Both the position numbers and the translations under genes were made by a program. A DNA stretch of 20,378 bases, from the NCBI GenBank assembly GCA_900770655.1, contig CAAGLA010000059.1, positions 1-20,378 of the forward strand, given 5' to 3'. Shown here in pieces: positions 1 to 7,758 of the stretch. The notes beneath the pieces were generated by a model, which was not told the DNA's origin, ran no database searches, and was given only the letters and a program-made list of their open reading frames with translations. The stretch comes from Bacteroidaceae bacterium (GTDB lineage Bacteria; Bacteroidota; Bacteroidia; Bacteroidales; Bacteroidaceae). Position 1 is the first letter of the stretch. Each line of letters begins with the position of its first letter.

Positions 1-14
1 GACGGGCGTTTTTG

Positions 15-39
15 TAACTTTTTGCGCGACAAAAAGTTA
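15..39. repeat. Short perfect inverted repeat in the left intergenic stretch
   Basis: Two 10-base arms (TAACTTTTTG and CAAAAAGTTA) are exact reverse complements around a 5-base CGCGA loop. No gene is visible in positions 1-258. The hairpin could be a terminator remnant of a gene beyond the left edge, or an intergenic palindrome of the kind scattered in Bacteroidales genomes. Neither role can be decided from one copy. Confidence 0.45.
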
Positions 40-170
40 AATAAAGAACAACCTAAAAGTAAGAATACCTCTTGGGGCACCGAGAAATTAAAAGAGAAAT
101 AAAGCTATTTGTATAGTGCGTACACTACAAACAAAACATACCCACACATTTTTGCTACTGAGCCTGTTTT

Positions 171-193
171 TGTCATTCTTAGCATTAGCGAAG
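171..193. repeat. Half-site of a TGTCATTCT-type intergenic repeat
   Basis: The segment begins TGTCATTCTTAGC and ends GCGAAG. It resembles the left arm of the degenerate palindrome at 7362-7430 and, from memory, a repeat common in Bacteroidota intergenic DNA (TGTCATTCTGAGCGAAG-like). The opposite arm (ending AGAATGACA) is not present; a different hairpin at 194-237 directly abuts it. Confidence 0.4.
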
Positions 194-237
194 TGAATTG
201 AACCCCAAAGTTTGAAAAAACTTTGGGGTTCAATTCA
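194..237 (-). terminator. 20-bp hairpin with GAAA loop after the 902-residue peptidase gene
   Basis: The arms 194-213 and 218-237 pair perfectly over 20 bp around a GAAA tetraloop on the plus strand (TTTC when read on the minus strand). It lies 21 nt past the stop codon of the minus-strand M60 gene, so it is the likely 3' end of that transcript. There is no clear T-tract on either side, so it may act as a transcript-stabilising hairpin or as an insertion in the adjacent repeat rather than a classic intrinsic terminator. Confidence 0.55.
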
Positions 238-258
238 AAAGTCATCCTCTTCGTATCT

Positions 259-2967
259 TTACTTTACAAAAACCTTTTCACCGTTTATAATATAAATGCC
301 CGGTGTGGCAATAGTCTCAATCCTGCGGCCGGTGAGGTCGTAAATAATCTCCTCCTCTTCACTCTCTACGTTCTCTATGCCTGTGTTGTTAGCCTCTACC
401 CGTACAATAGTCCATAGGGCCGTTTCAATGAGTTCTGTGCTGCAAATAACATTGTTGTCGCTGTTCAGAGCAAGGTATGCACCCTCCTTTTTGGTGGTGA
501 AGTAAATCTTTCCGTCGTTAAGGTAGTTGGCCTTAAAGACAACAGCTGTGCTCCTGTCTGTTCCGCTGCACGATGTTCCTACTCCAATCTCATAGTCGTT
601 TATATAAAGTCCATTGCTGTTCTTTATATAGTAGTGGTGCATTTCGCCGGTACTTTCAAACAACCACTTCTTGTCGCCCGATGTAACAGGTGTCTGGTTG
701 CTTTTGTTTGCCTTCAAACCATATTGGTCGTAGCAAAGCTGGCAGCTTTTCTCCTTTGCATTTATAATTCTGTATACATCGAGCTCTTTCAGGTAGGCGC
801 GGGCGTCAATGTCGTTTGTCAGCCTTTCAATTTCGTTGTTTATCAGTTCGGCCCACTCCTTGTATGTGTGCAAGCTTGTATCTTTGTTTTCGGTGGCGGC
901 AAGAGCGCTGTTGTATAGTGCTTCGAGCTCTGTCAGAGCATCGCTGTAGAAATAGCCTATCTCGCGGCCTGTTGTCTTTTTTCCAAGTATGGTCTTTGCT
1001 GTGGCAAGCACGCTGTTGAGCGCTTCAAGCTGCATCTCTTCGCTGTCGCTGTCGGCCACGTTGGGAATTTCGTAGTCGCTGCCGTCGGCTTGTACCGCAA
1101 CAACCCTCAATGGGCTTTTTGTGTGTGCTGTAGGTATTCTTAGCACGTAATTGTTGTTGAAGTCAAGTAGTTCACCGGTTTCGGCATTGTATAGTTTGAA
1201 TCCAAGTGCTCCGCCTGCATCCTCTGCGGTTGAAATGGAAATGTTATTCGAAATCCTCTTGTAGTAGTAGCCTCTGGCTTCAATGCTCTCGTCAATGTAG
1301 TCTTCCCATTGTCCGGTACTTCCCATTTTTCCAATAGCGTACTCTTCATTGAAGTCTATGCGATATCCCTCTACACCATCGGTCCTTTTCGATGGCTTGA
1401 TTCGGTCCTCAATAAACATAAGATGCCCGCCTTTTCTGCTGTATTGTTGCATACGCTCACGGCTTGCTGCAGCATCCTCTTCTGTTAATGTGACATTGTA
1501 GTTCGCATAGTCCCCAATCAATACATTATCCATTGGCTCAAAGAATCCCCACGCTTCAAAGAACTCGCTCAAGTCCATTTGAGCTACTTCGCAACACTTC
1601 TCGGCGAACTTCAGCTGGTCGTTCTTTGCATTAGTTATGCTGCCCTTCATCAGCGGGTCGTTACGCAGCTCCTCGAAAAGTCGCGGGTAGAATGTGGTAT
1701 CCTTGCCCGCAGCGTGGAAGTAAAGGTATAACTGGTAGAACATACGCGACTTTCCAATAACATCTTCTCGCTGAGGAAACGGTATCTTGTTGTTGAAGTC
1801 ATCCCTGCATACATTCAGGCCGGAACCACGTGTCGTGGTTTTACCGACTCTGAAGAGTTGAACGTTCGAAAAGAGATTGTTGCTGGCCTCGGTACACGAA
1901 ACAATGTTTATTGCTCCTTGGTTAATATGCCCAATCTCGTGTGCGGGTCCCCACATCTGCCCCGGGTTGTTATATACAGTTTCCCACGGGAGTATATCTT
2001 TAATGGTCTCCCATTCGTAATATGTATAGTTGCTTGTCGCATACATATATGCACCTTCGTGCCCGTCGCGTGCCATAAGAAGATTGTTCCAGTAGTCGTA
2101 ATATTTATCGGCACCCATAAGCTCGTGTTGCCACTTCAGACATTGGTCCCACCAGCCAATAGCATCAGTAATGGTGTTTGGGCATACTTTTGCTATATTG
2201 GCAAGTTCCATATGGAATAGTACCCTTTCTCCTTTTACCTGAACACTGTAATGCTTGAAATGGTTGGCTAGCATATCGCGCCAGTCTTCATCGGTGTGGC
2301 GGCGCACATCAAAATATCCATTGACTTCACCGCCCTCTATATGTATCTTTACATTTGGGAAATGTGAAAGCTTTTTGCCGTTTTCTTTATCGGTCGTAAT
2401 TGAGTAACTAATGAAAAGAATGGCATCGGGTTGTGTAACGGTTATAAAATTCAAACCCTTTACAAGATATTTTTCGGAACCTACCACATCCCAGGCCGTG
2501 AAAGGGTCGTTTTTTACAATCTCTTCCAATTTAATGAACATACCTTGTGGTAAATTCTCGTCTATGAAAATTATCAATGTGTCTCCGGCGGTAGCTCTTA
2601 TACCGGTAGGGTGTTGCAATGATGTATATTGGTAGGTCTTTAGAATGTTGCTCCATTGGTAAACATTGCTGTGCGGCTCATATTCTGCAACGCGGAACTC
2701 CTTCTCTCGCGGAGCCCAACTGTTGTTTTTTACCTTCAGGGCTATATCGACAAGTTCTGCGGGTGTGTTTCCAAGAACTGTCATAAGTTCTTCATCTGTC
2801 ATTGCAGAATATGGTACTGCAAGTTCGCTGCAAGAACCGTCGGTGAAGTACTTTTTGAATTCGGCGTAATATGTTTGCGCATTCTCTTTTGTTAATCTGT
2901 TCTGCGCAGTTGCGCCGAAAGCCATTGCTAAGGCAAGTAATGATAGCAGTAAAATTCTTGTCTTCAT
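259..2967 (-). CDS. Secreted M60-family (enhancin/mucinase-like) metallopeptidase with T9SS-type tail, 902 aa
   Basis: The protein begins with a signal peptide (MKTRILLLSLLALAMAFGATAQ region, cleavage near residue 21). A gluzincin zinc site H343-E-I-G-H347 is followed by a third ligand E360 (HExxH-x12-E), which with the upstream FRVAEYEPHS motif marks Peptidase_M60. The catalytic part spans about residues 85-500. A beta region (about 570-640), a three-helix FIVAR-like bundle (about 640-720) and a ricin/lectin-like region (about 725-865) follow, ending in YDLTGRRIE...GIYIINGEKVFVK, a type-A sorting-domain-like tail. Known M60 enzymes of gut bacteria cleave O-glycosylated mucin-type proteins; that substrate is inferred here. 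It lies downstream of a longer paralogue in the same orientation, but an intervening hairpin and its own -7 box (2991-2998) suggest separate transcription. The start is chosen because it opens the signal peptide. Confidence 0.9.
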   Translation of the reverse strand: MKTRILLLSLLALAMAFGATAQNRLTKENAQTYYAEFKKYFTDGSCSELAVPYSAMTDEELMTVLGNTPAELVDIALKVKNNSWAPREKEFRVAEYEPHSNVYQWSNILKTYQYTSLQHPTGIRATAGDTLIIFIDENLPQGMFIKLEEIVKNDPFTAWDVVGSEKYLVKGLNFITVTQPDAILFISYSITTDKENGKKLSHFPNVKIHIEGGEVNGYFDVRRHTDEDWRDMLANHFKHYSVQVKGERVLFHMELANIAKVCPNTITDAIGWWDQCLKWQHELMGADKYYDYWNNLLMARDGHEGAYMYATSNYTYYEWETIKDILPWETVYNNPGQMWGPAHEIGHINQGAINIVSCTEASNNLFSNVQLFRVGKTTTRGSGLNVCRDDFNNKIPFPQREDVIGKSRMFYQLYLYFHAAGKDTTFYPRLFEELRNDPLMKGSITNAKNDQLKFAEKCCEVAQMDLSEFFEAWGFFEPMDNVLIGDYANYNVTLTEEDAAASRERMQQYSRKGGHLMFIEDRIKPSKRTDGVEGYRIDFNEEYAIGKMGSTGQWEDYIDESIEARGYYYKRISNNISISTAEDAGGALGFKLYNAETGELLDFNNNYVLRIPTAHTKSPLRVVAVQADGSDYEIPNVADSDSEEMQLEALNSVLATAKTILGKKTTGREIGYFYSDALTELEALYNSALAATENKDTSLHTYKEWAELINNEIERLTNDIDARAYLKELDVYRIINAKEKSCQLCYDQYGLKANKSNQTPVTSGDKKWLFESTGEMHHYYIKNSNGLYINDYEIGVGTSCSGTDRSTAVVFKANYLNDGKIYFTTKKEGAYLALNSDNNVICSTELIETALWTIVRVEANNTGIENVESEEEEIIYDLTGRRIETIATPGIYIINGEKVFVK

Positions 2968-2990
2968 AGTCGGAATAATCTAAATATTGC

Positions 2991-2998
2991 CAAAAGTA
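2991..2998 (-). promoter_or_regulatory. Bacteroidota -7 box for the 902-residue peptidase gene
   Basis: On the minus strand the bases read TACTTTTG, a full match to TAnnTTTG. It would start transcription about 17 nt before the ATG at 2967. A TTTG lies upstream in the preceding hairpin but only 14 nt away, so the -33 element is poor. Confidence 0.5.
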
Positions 2999-3003
2999 GT
3001 TTA

Positions 3004-3047
3004 TTTTAACAACAAAGGCAACCTTTCGGCTGCCTTTGTTGTTAAAA
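3004..3047 (-). terminator. Hairpin terminator after the 1394-residue peptidase gene
   Basis: Arms 3004-3020 and 3031-3047 pair perfectly over 17 bp. After one A-C mismatch the stem continues with two G-C pairs to a 4-base loop. It lies 26 nt past the stop of the upstream minus-strand gene, and its AT-rich foot (TTAAAAT) can serve as the U-rich tail. It separates the two M60 genes. Confidence 0.7.
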
Positions 3048-3073
3048 TCCCTCTAAAAAGGGGTTGTGGCTGT

Positions 3074-6000
3074 TTACTTTACAAGTACCTTCTGGCCATT
3101 GATAATGTAGATGCCCGGTTCGGTAATCTCTTCAATTCTGCGGCCTGTGAGGTCGAAGATGCCCTCTACAACTGTAGAAGAGGCTTCTGTCTCAACTTCC
3201 TCAATAGATGTCAGGCTGCCCTCTTCTGTACCAACGAGCTCGAGCTTCCAGAAACTCATATTTCTCTTGTGTAGTGTTGCTTTCGTGCTGGTAGCATACA
3301 AGTACATATCCTCTCCGGTTATAACCAATGCTCTCTTTTCGTTGTCTACATTAAACATATATGTACCGGCGTACTTGTTTGAATCATTGGCATCGGCAAT
3401 CTGCAAAGTAGTGGTTGTTCTTGAACCGCCTGTGTACAGATAAGCGTCGTAGCCGACATTGTATATCTGGAACCCGCCTCTCTCATCTGCAACAACTGCC
3501 CATTCAAAGTTCGGGTTTTCAGGGTCTAGTTCTCCTGCACCCAAAGCATCCTTGTAGGCACCAACTCCGTCAGGGTTGGTATATGCGTACAGGCCACTCT
3601 CAATATTCTTAATGCGGTAGTAGTATATTGTACCGTTCTTGCTCGACTGTGGTTTTAGAACATACGCAACCTCTGTATTAGCCATTGCTGTTGCAAGAGC
3701 ATTAATGTAAGGTACAAAGTCTGTTATGTTCTTGCTGTCTGCAATAGCACCTTCGGCATTTTCCTTAGCCTCTGTAAGAATTCTCACTAAGTTCGCAAGT
3801 TCAATATCGCTGACATATACAGCCAAATTGTCAATGCCATTGCCGGCTTCGGCAATAATTCTGTTGGCATCTTCAACAAGTGTTTCAAGTTCGGCAAGCT
3901 CTACAGCCGACGCATTGTCCTCGTAGAGCTCGATGCGCCACTGAGACCTCTTCTCGCCCGGTTCCTTACCTTCGATAGAGTTGTCTGTAGAACGGTATAT
4001 AGATACGTTAGGCTCACCGGCCTTAAGCAGGCTTGCTGTACCGTCGCCATTGTATAGTAGTGTAAACTTAGCCATTGGCACCGGAGAGGTTAGAATAGCT
4101 GCAGAACCGCTGCTAAGTTCTGTAACATAGAGGTTCTGGCCCACATTCTTCAGGTAGTAGACACCCGGTTCGCCTTCGACCTCTACAAATTCCCAACGGC
4201 GGTCGTCGTTGCTTTTCGCAACTTGGCTCGACGATGCAGCCTTCATTCCATTCTCGTAGAATGCAAGGTAGTAACCGTAGTTGCCCTCTGCGCAGCGAAT
4301 CTCGTAGTGGTTCAGTTCTTTAATGCCAATGAAAGATTCTTGGTTTGTCTTAATTTCGTTTGTTGTGTTGGTAAGCACCATTGCCCAAGCACCGTATGAG
4401 TACTGGCTCTGGTCCTTATTGTCGAGTGCAGCCTGAGCCTCAGCAACCATTTCGCGGAGTTCGGCTATAGCCTCCTCTTTCAAGTAAGTTGCATATTTTG
4501 CGTTGCCGGCCTTGCCAATCAACGAATTGGCTGCAGTAATAGCTTTTGTGAGAGCATCTATTTGCTGTTCCTCTGTACCGCCCTCGGCAGCCGAAAGAAC
4601 CTCTACCTTTTTGCCGTTTGCCTGTACTGCGTAAACCTTAACCTTTGTTGCAGTTGCAGGCAAGTTTACAATGTAGTTGTTGGTGAATGCTACAAGGTTG
4701 TCGTTCTCGTCGTAAACAATGAAACCAATTGCACCCGAAGCGTTGTCGTGTGTAATGGAGAGTGTAGTCTTGTATAAAGTATACAGGTAACCTTCTGCCT
4801 CAACGCTTTCGTCTAGCAAGTCTACATACATACCAAGTGTGGCGTTCTCGCCTCTGGTTGTTTCGCTGTCCCAATATTCACGTCTTGTCTTTCCGTCGTG
4901 GCTGTAAGAAGGTGTGGCAACGGCGTCGTTAATGAATATAGGAGCAAGGTTCTCGGGGAAGCCCTGTGCCTTCACCCAAGCAATAGCCTCGTCAACCTCT
5001 TTTTGTGTCTGAGTGTAGAAACTTGTCGAGTAGTCACCACGTTCAGCTTGTTCGAGCAACATAAAGAAACCGTGTGCGCGGAAGAACTCTGTCAAGTCCT
5101 CGCCTGCAGCAACGCAAGCCTGCTTGTAGTACTTAAGCATACTCTGTGTACCGCTGGCGTGGCCCTTGCCGTCAATCCAGCCGAGGTTGTTGCTGCTCAT
5201 TCTGTCGCGGCGGTTAAGCTCGAAGAGTGTGGGGTAGTAGTCGGTCTTGTGTCCGGTGAGGTGGTAGTACATCCATAGCTTGTAGTACATCTGTGTCTGT
5301 GTCCACAAGTTCTGTGCACCGCCGTCGTGAGCGTGGAACAGGAAGTGACGCCCGTTCTTGTAGTTCTTTTCGTAAAGTGTTGCAAGGTTACCTTCACTGC
5401 CGTTAACGCGTGATGTTCCTATACCCATATACCATACGGCAATGTTGGAGTGCATATTGTTTGTTACCTCGGTAAGGCCGTTTACTGTGAACACGCTCTG
5501 GTGCTGGTGGCCTATCTCGTGGGCAGGTCCCCAAGTTGAACCGGCATTTACGGCTATGGTACCGATAATCTGGTCCATTGTGTTGTGGTTGTAGTTACAG
5601 TTTCTCCAGCCACCGCTCATATAACCGCTGAAGTTACCAAGTGAAATACCGTGGTGGTTGAAATGCTCGCTGTAGTCTACACCGCCTTGGCCGGCATACA
5701 TAGCTTCGGTATAGTCGTAAATGTTACCGGCCTTTGCGCTCCAGTCCTTGTTCCAGCGTGGGTAGAGTGCGTTGAGTGAGTCCATTTCGGCTTTGCTCAA
5801 AAGACCCATTGTCGCAAGCTCCGACATATGTATTCTGTCCCAAGCCTCAAGCATTGCGTTCACCTTCTGTTTTGCAGGTGTGCTTGCCGGAACCTGTATG
5901 TTATTGGGGAGGAAGTGCGACATACAGTTCTGCTCTATATATGTGTTGCCCGTCTTGTCGTCGGTTACCTTGGTTGGCCACATTGTAAAGTGGAGAATCT

Positions 6001-7258
6001 GCTTCTTGCCAAGAAGTGTGGCACTCTCGGTGTTTGTACGGTCTTCGTAGTACTGCCAGTCGTCATCGTTGTCGGGCTCGCCCCAAAGGCAGTCACCCAC
6101 ACCGTTGTAGTAACCGTTTACGTTACCGCCGGCAACGTGTACTGTCAGGTCCTTGTACCCGCTCAGTGGGTTCACGAACTTGCCGTTCTGGTATGTATGT
6201 ACAACGTAATTAATATATAAGGTGTTGCCGTTGCCGTGGAATGGGATAACGTTCAAGCCTTCTTTAAGAGGAATGCCGTTCTCGTATGTTGGCAGCAGGC
6301 CGTGCCCTTGCAATGTGCCAAGTGTAAGCTCTGCGCCTTCTTTAATTTCGCCCTCAACAATAACGAATACGTGCTGGCGGTAGTTACCGGTGATACCCAA
6401 TGGGTTGTCCATATTAATGTGGGCGTTTATACCCAACCAGCTTGTTATCTCGCCTGCAATACTGTAGGGCTCAATGCTCTGTATGCGGAAACGCTTTGCG
6501 TGCTCGCTGTCCCAGTAGGGCTTGCTGCTGTCAAAGTTGTCCTCTTGCCAGTTATCGGTGTAAACCTTCTTTACCATAGCCTGAAGGTCGGCGTGCAGCG
6601 CTTGGTAGTCGGCGTCGGCCTCAAGTTCTGCTACACTTGCAAAACTTTTCTTAAGTGTTGTGCAGGCCTTGTCGCTGAAGAGGTTTGCAAGGGCCGCTTC
6701 GTACTTTGCAATGTTCTCTTCGGTGAGTGCACTGTTGAAAGCATTCAGTTCGTCCCAGTTTGCCTGCAGTTTGTCGGCGTCTACGGTTACCTCTTCAATA
6801 GTCCAGTGTGTAGCGTCGGCACCGGTGTTCCAGCCCACAACGCGGCCACCTTGTGAGGTAGCATAGTGCATACAAGTGCCATTGGCGGCATTGTTTACCG
6901 AATTGAATGTGTAGTAGTTGCCGCTGGTGTTCACGCAATATAGAACTGTAGAAGCATTCTTGGATGCACTGAAAGTCCAGCCGGTACTTGTGCCTCCGGG
7001 CACTACATACAAGCCGTTGCCCAAACTGCGTAAAGACCACGCTTCGCTGTTCGATGGGTGCTTTTCGGCAAGCCAATACTGTGAATATCTGTCACCAATC
7101 GCTGTTCCGTAGATGTCGGTGGTGGAAGCCGCCTCCATAGCGATGCTTGTGTTCGCCTTGTTTACAAAGCGATAGATTTTGCCGTCTTCGAGCTGCGCTG
7201 CAAGTGGCATTGCAGTGAAAGCAACGAGCAAAGTCAAAAGTAGATTTCTAAACTTCAT
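3074..7258 (-). CDS. Large secreted multidomain M60-family metallopeptidase, 1394 aa
   Basis: A signal peptide (MKFRNLLLTLLVAFTAMPLAAQ) is followed by a ricin/lectin-like beta domain (about 22-155), a short helical segment, and a Peptidase_M60 domain (about 215-740). The zinc site is H580-E-I-G-H584 with third ligand E597, the same spacing as in the 902-residue neighbour. The FRIQSIEPYS motif upstream matches FRVAEYEPHS there. Then come a beta region (about 826-889), FIVAR-like helices (893-976), a lectin-like region (978-1115), a second helical bundle (1116-1198), a third lectin-like region (1203-1345) and the sorting tail FDLTGRRIEEI...GIYIINGQKVLVK. It is a longer paralogue of the next gene, with duplicated binding modules. 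Likely role: cell-surface or secreted protease acting on glycoproteins such as mucin, held near the glycans by its lectin-like parts; this is family-based inference. The domain borders are estimates. Confidence 0.9.
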   Translation of the reverse strand: MKFRNLLLTLLVAFTAMPLAAQLEDGKIYRFVNKANTSIAMEAASTTDIYGTAIGDRYSQYWLAEKHPSNSEAWSLRSLGNGLYVVPGGTSTGWTFSASKNASTVLYCVNTSGNYYTFNSVNNAANGTCMHYATSQGGRVVGWNTGADATHWTIEEVTVDADKLQANWDELNAFNSALTEENIAKYEAALANLFSDKACTTLKKSFASVAELEADADYQALHADLQAMVKKVYTDNWQEDNFDSSKPYWDSEHAKRFRIQSIEPYSIAGEITSWLGINAHINMDNPLGITGNYRQHVFVIVEGEIKEGAELTLGTLQGHGLLPTYENGIPLKEGLNVIPFHGNGNTLYINYVVHTYQNGKFVNPLSGYKDLTVHVAGGNVNGYYNGVGDCLWGEPDNDDDWQYYEDRTNTESATLLGKKQILHFTMWPTKVTDDKTGNTYIEQNCMSHFLPNNIQVPASTPAKQKVNAMLEAWDRIHMSELATMGLLSKAEMDSLNALYPRWNKDWSAKAGNIYDYTEAMYAGQGGVDYSEHFNHHGISLGNFSGYMSGGWRNCNYNHNTMDQIIGTIAVNAGSTWGPAHEIGHQHQSVFTVNGLTEVTNNMHSNIAVWYMGIGTSRVNGSEGNLATLYEKNYKNGRHFLFHAHDGGAQNLWTQTQMYYKLWMYYHLTGHKTDYYPTLFELNRRDRMSSNNLGWIDGKGHASGTQSMLKYYKQACVAAGEDLTEFFRAHGFFMLLEQAERGDYSTSFYTQTQKEVDEAIAWVKAQGFPENLAPIFINDAVATPSYSHDGKTRREYWDSETTRGENATLGMYVDLLDESVEAEGYLYTLYKTTLSITHDNASGAIGFIVYDENDNLVAFTNNYIVNLPATATKVKVYAVQANGKKVEVLSAAEGGTEEQQIDALTKAITAANSLIGKAGNAKYATYLKEEAIAELREMVAEAQAALDNKDQSQYSYGAWAMVLTNTTNEIKTNQESFIGIKELNHYEIRCAEGNYGYYLAFYENGMKAASSSQVAKSNDDRRWEFVEVEGEPGVYYLKNVGQNLYVTELSSGSAAILTSPVPMAKFTLLYNGDGTASLLKAGEPNVSIYRSTDNSIEGKEPGEKRSQWRIELYEDNASAVELAELETLVEDANRIIAEAGNGIDNLAVYVSDIELANLVRILTEAKENAEGAIADSKNITDFVPYINALATAMANTEVAYVLKPQSSKNGTIYYYRIKNIESGLYAYTNPDGVGAYKDALGAGELDPENPNFEWAVVADERGGFQIYNVGYDAYLYTGGSRTTTTLQIADANDSNKYAGTYMFNVDNEKRALVITGEDMYLYATSTKATLHKRNMSFWKLELVGTEEGSLTSIEEVETEASSTVVEGIFDLTGRRIEEITEPGIYIINGQKVLVK

Positions 7259-7361
7259 AATTTATTTGAATTAGGTTTTTAAAAGTTTTTCCTTTAAAGT
7301 CAATATTTCTGTTAAAGCACTGTCGGTTGCTTTGTTCTATATAAACAGGGCTGTTTGCGCT

Positions 7362-7430
7362 TGTCATTCTAACGGTATGAAGAATCTCAAAGGAGTTCAA
7401 TATAGATACTTCGCACTGCTCGGTATGACA
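7362..7430. repeat. Degenerate palindromic intergenic repeat (REP/MITE-like)
   Basis: The left arm starts TGTCATTCT and runs to GAAGAATCTC (7362-7388); the right arm (7405-7430) ends CGGTATGACA. The outer six bases TGTCAT/ATGACA pair exactly and the inner parts pair imperfectly. The arms resemble, from memory, a dispersed Bacteroidota palindrome. A second half-site lies at 171-193. Confidence 0.55.
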
Positions 7431-7525
7431 ATTAAACAATGGGCAAAGTACATTTGTGGTTTCCACCGGCTCTGCTGCGGGGCACACCTGTGAAAATGAA
7501 AGCCTTTCCCACCAAATAATCTCTG

Positions 7526-7533
7526 CAAATGTA
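7526..7533 (-). promoter_or_regulatory. Candidate -7 box for the 1394-residue peptidase gene
   Basis: The minus strand reads TACATTTG, matching TAnnTTTG. No TTTG is found at the expected -33 position, and it would give a 5' leader of about 260 nt carrying the palindromic repeat. Plausible but unproven. Confidence 0.35.
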
Positions 7534-7625
7534 GAATTTTTTATTTATTAATAGGAATTTTTATTTAATAAAAATGTCGCAGTTTGTGATTTTTATAGTT
7601 TTTAAGATATTTTTGTTGGTTTTTG

Positions 7626-7656
7626 TTTGTAATTAGAAAAAATGTTTTCATCTTTG
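7626..7656 (+). promoter_or_regulatory. Promoter for the 1251-residue secreted protein gene
   Basis: TTTG at 7626-7629 is followed after 19 bases by CATCTTTG at 7649-7656, one mismatch from TAnnTTTG. Predicted transcription starts near 7663, leaving a 5' leader of about 96 nt before the ATG at 7759. Confidence 0.6.
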
Positions 7657-7758
7657 CCGAAAGGAATATGTTGGGTGAATTGTGCCCCTTTGTGGCATAC
7701 TCCTGAAACTTTGAAATGAATTAATTTAACCTTTATTTATTAACCAAATTCTACGTTT

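Larger units (their letters stand above)
7259..7758. other. 500-bp divergent intergenic region
   Basis: This gap separates the minus-strand M60 gene from the plus-strand discoidin-like gene. It contains a degenerate palindromic repeat (7362-7430), a minus-strand -7 box (7526-7533), a plus-strand promoter (7626-7656) and very AT-rich stretches (about 7535-7625). A 79-codon minus-strand frame here overlaps the repeat and looks spurious. No other gene is seen. Confidence 0.7.

Noticed and set aside
7248..7487. 79-codon minus-strand frame upstream of the 1394-residue gene
   Set aside because: It overlaps the start of the real gene, and much of it is a translation of the palindromic repeat at 7362-7430; composition looks non-coding.
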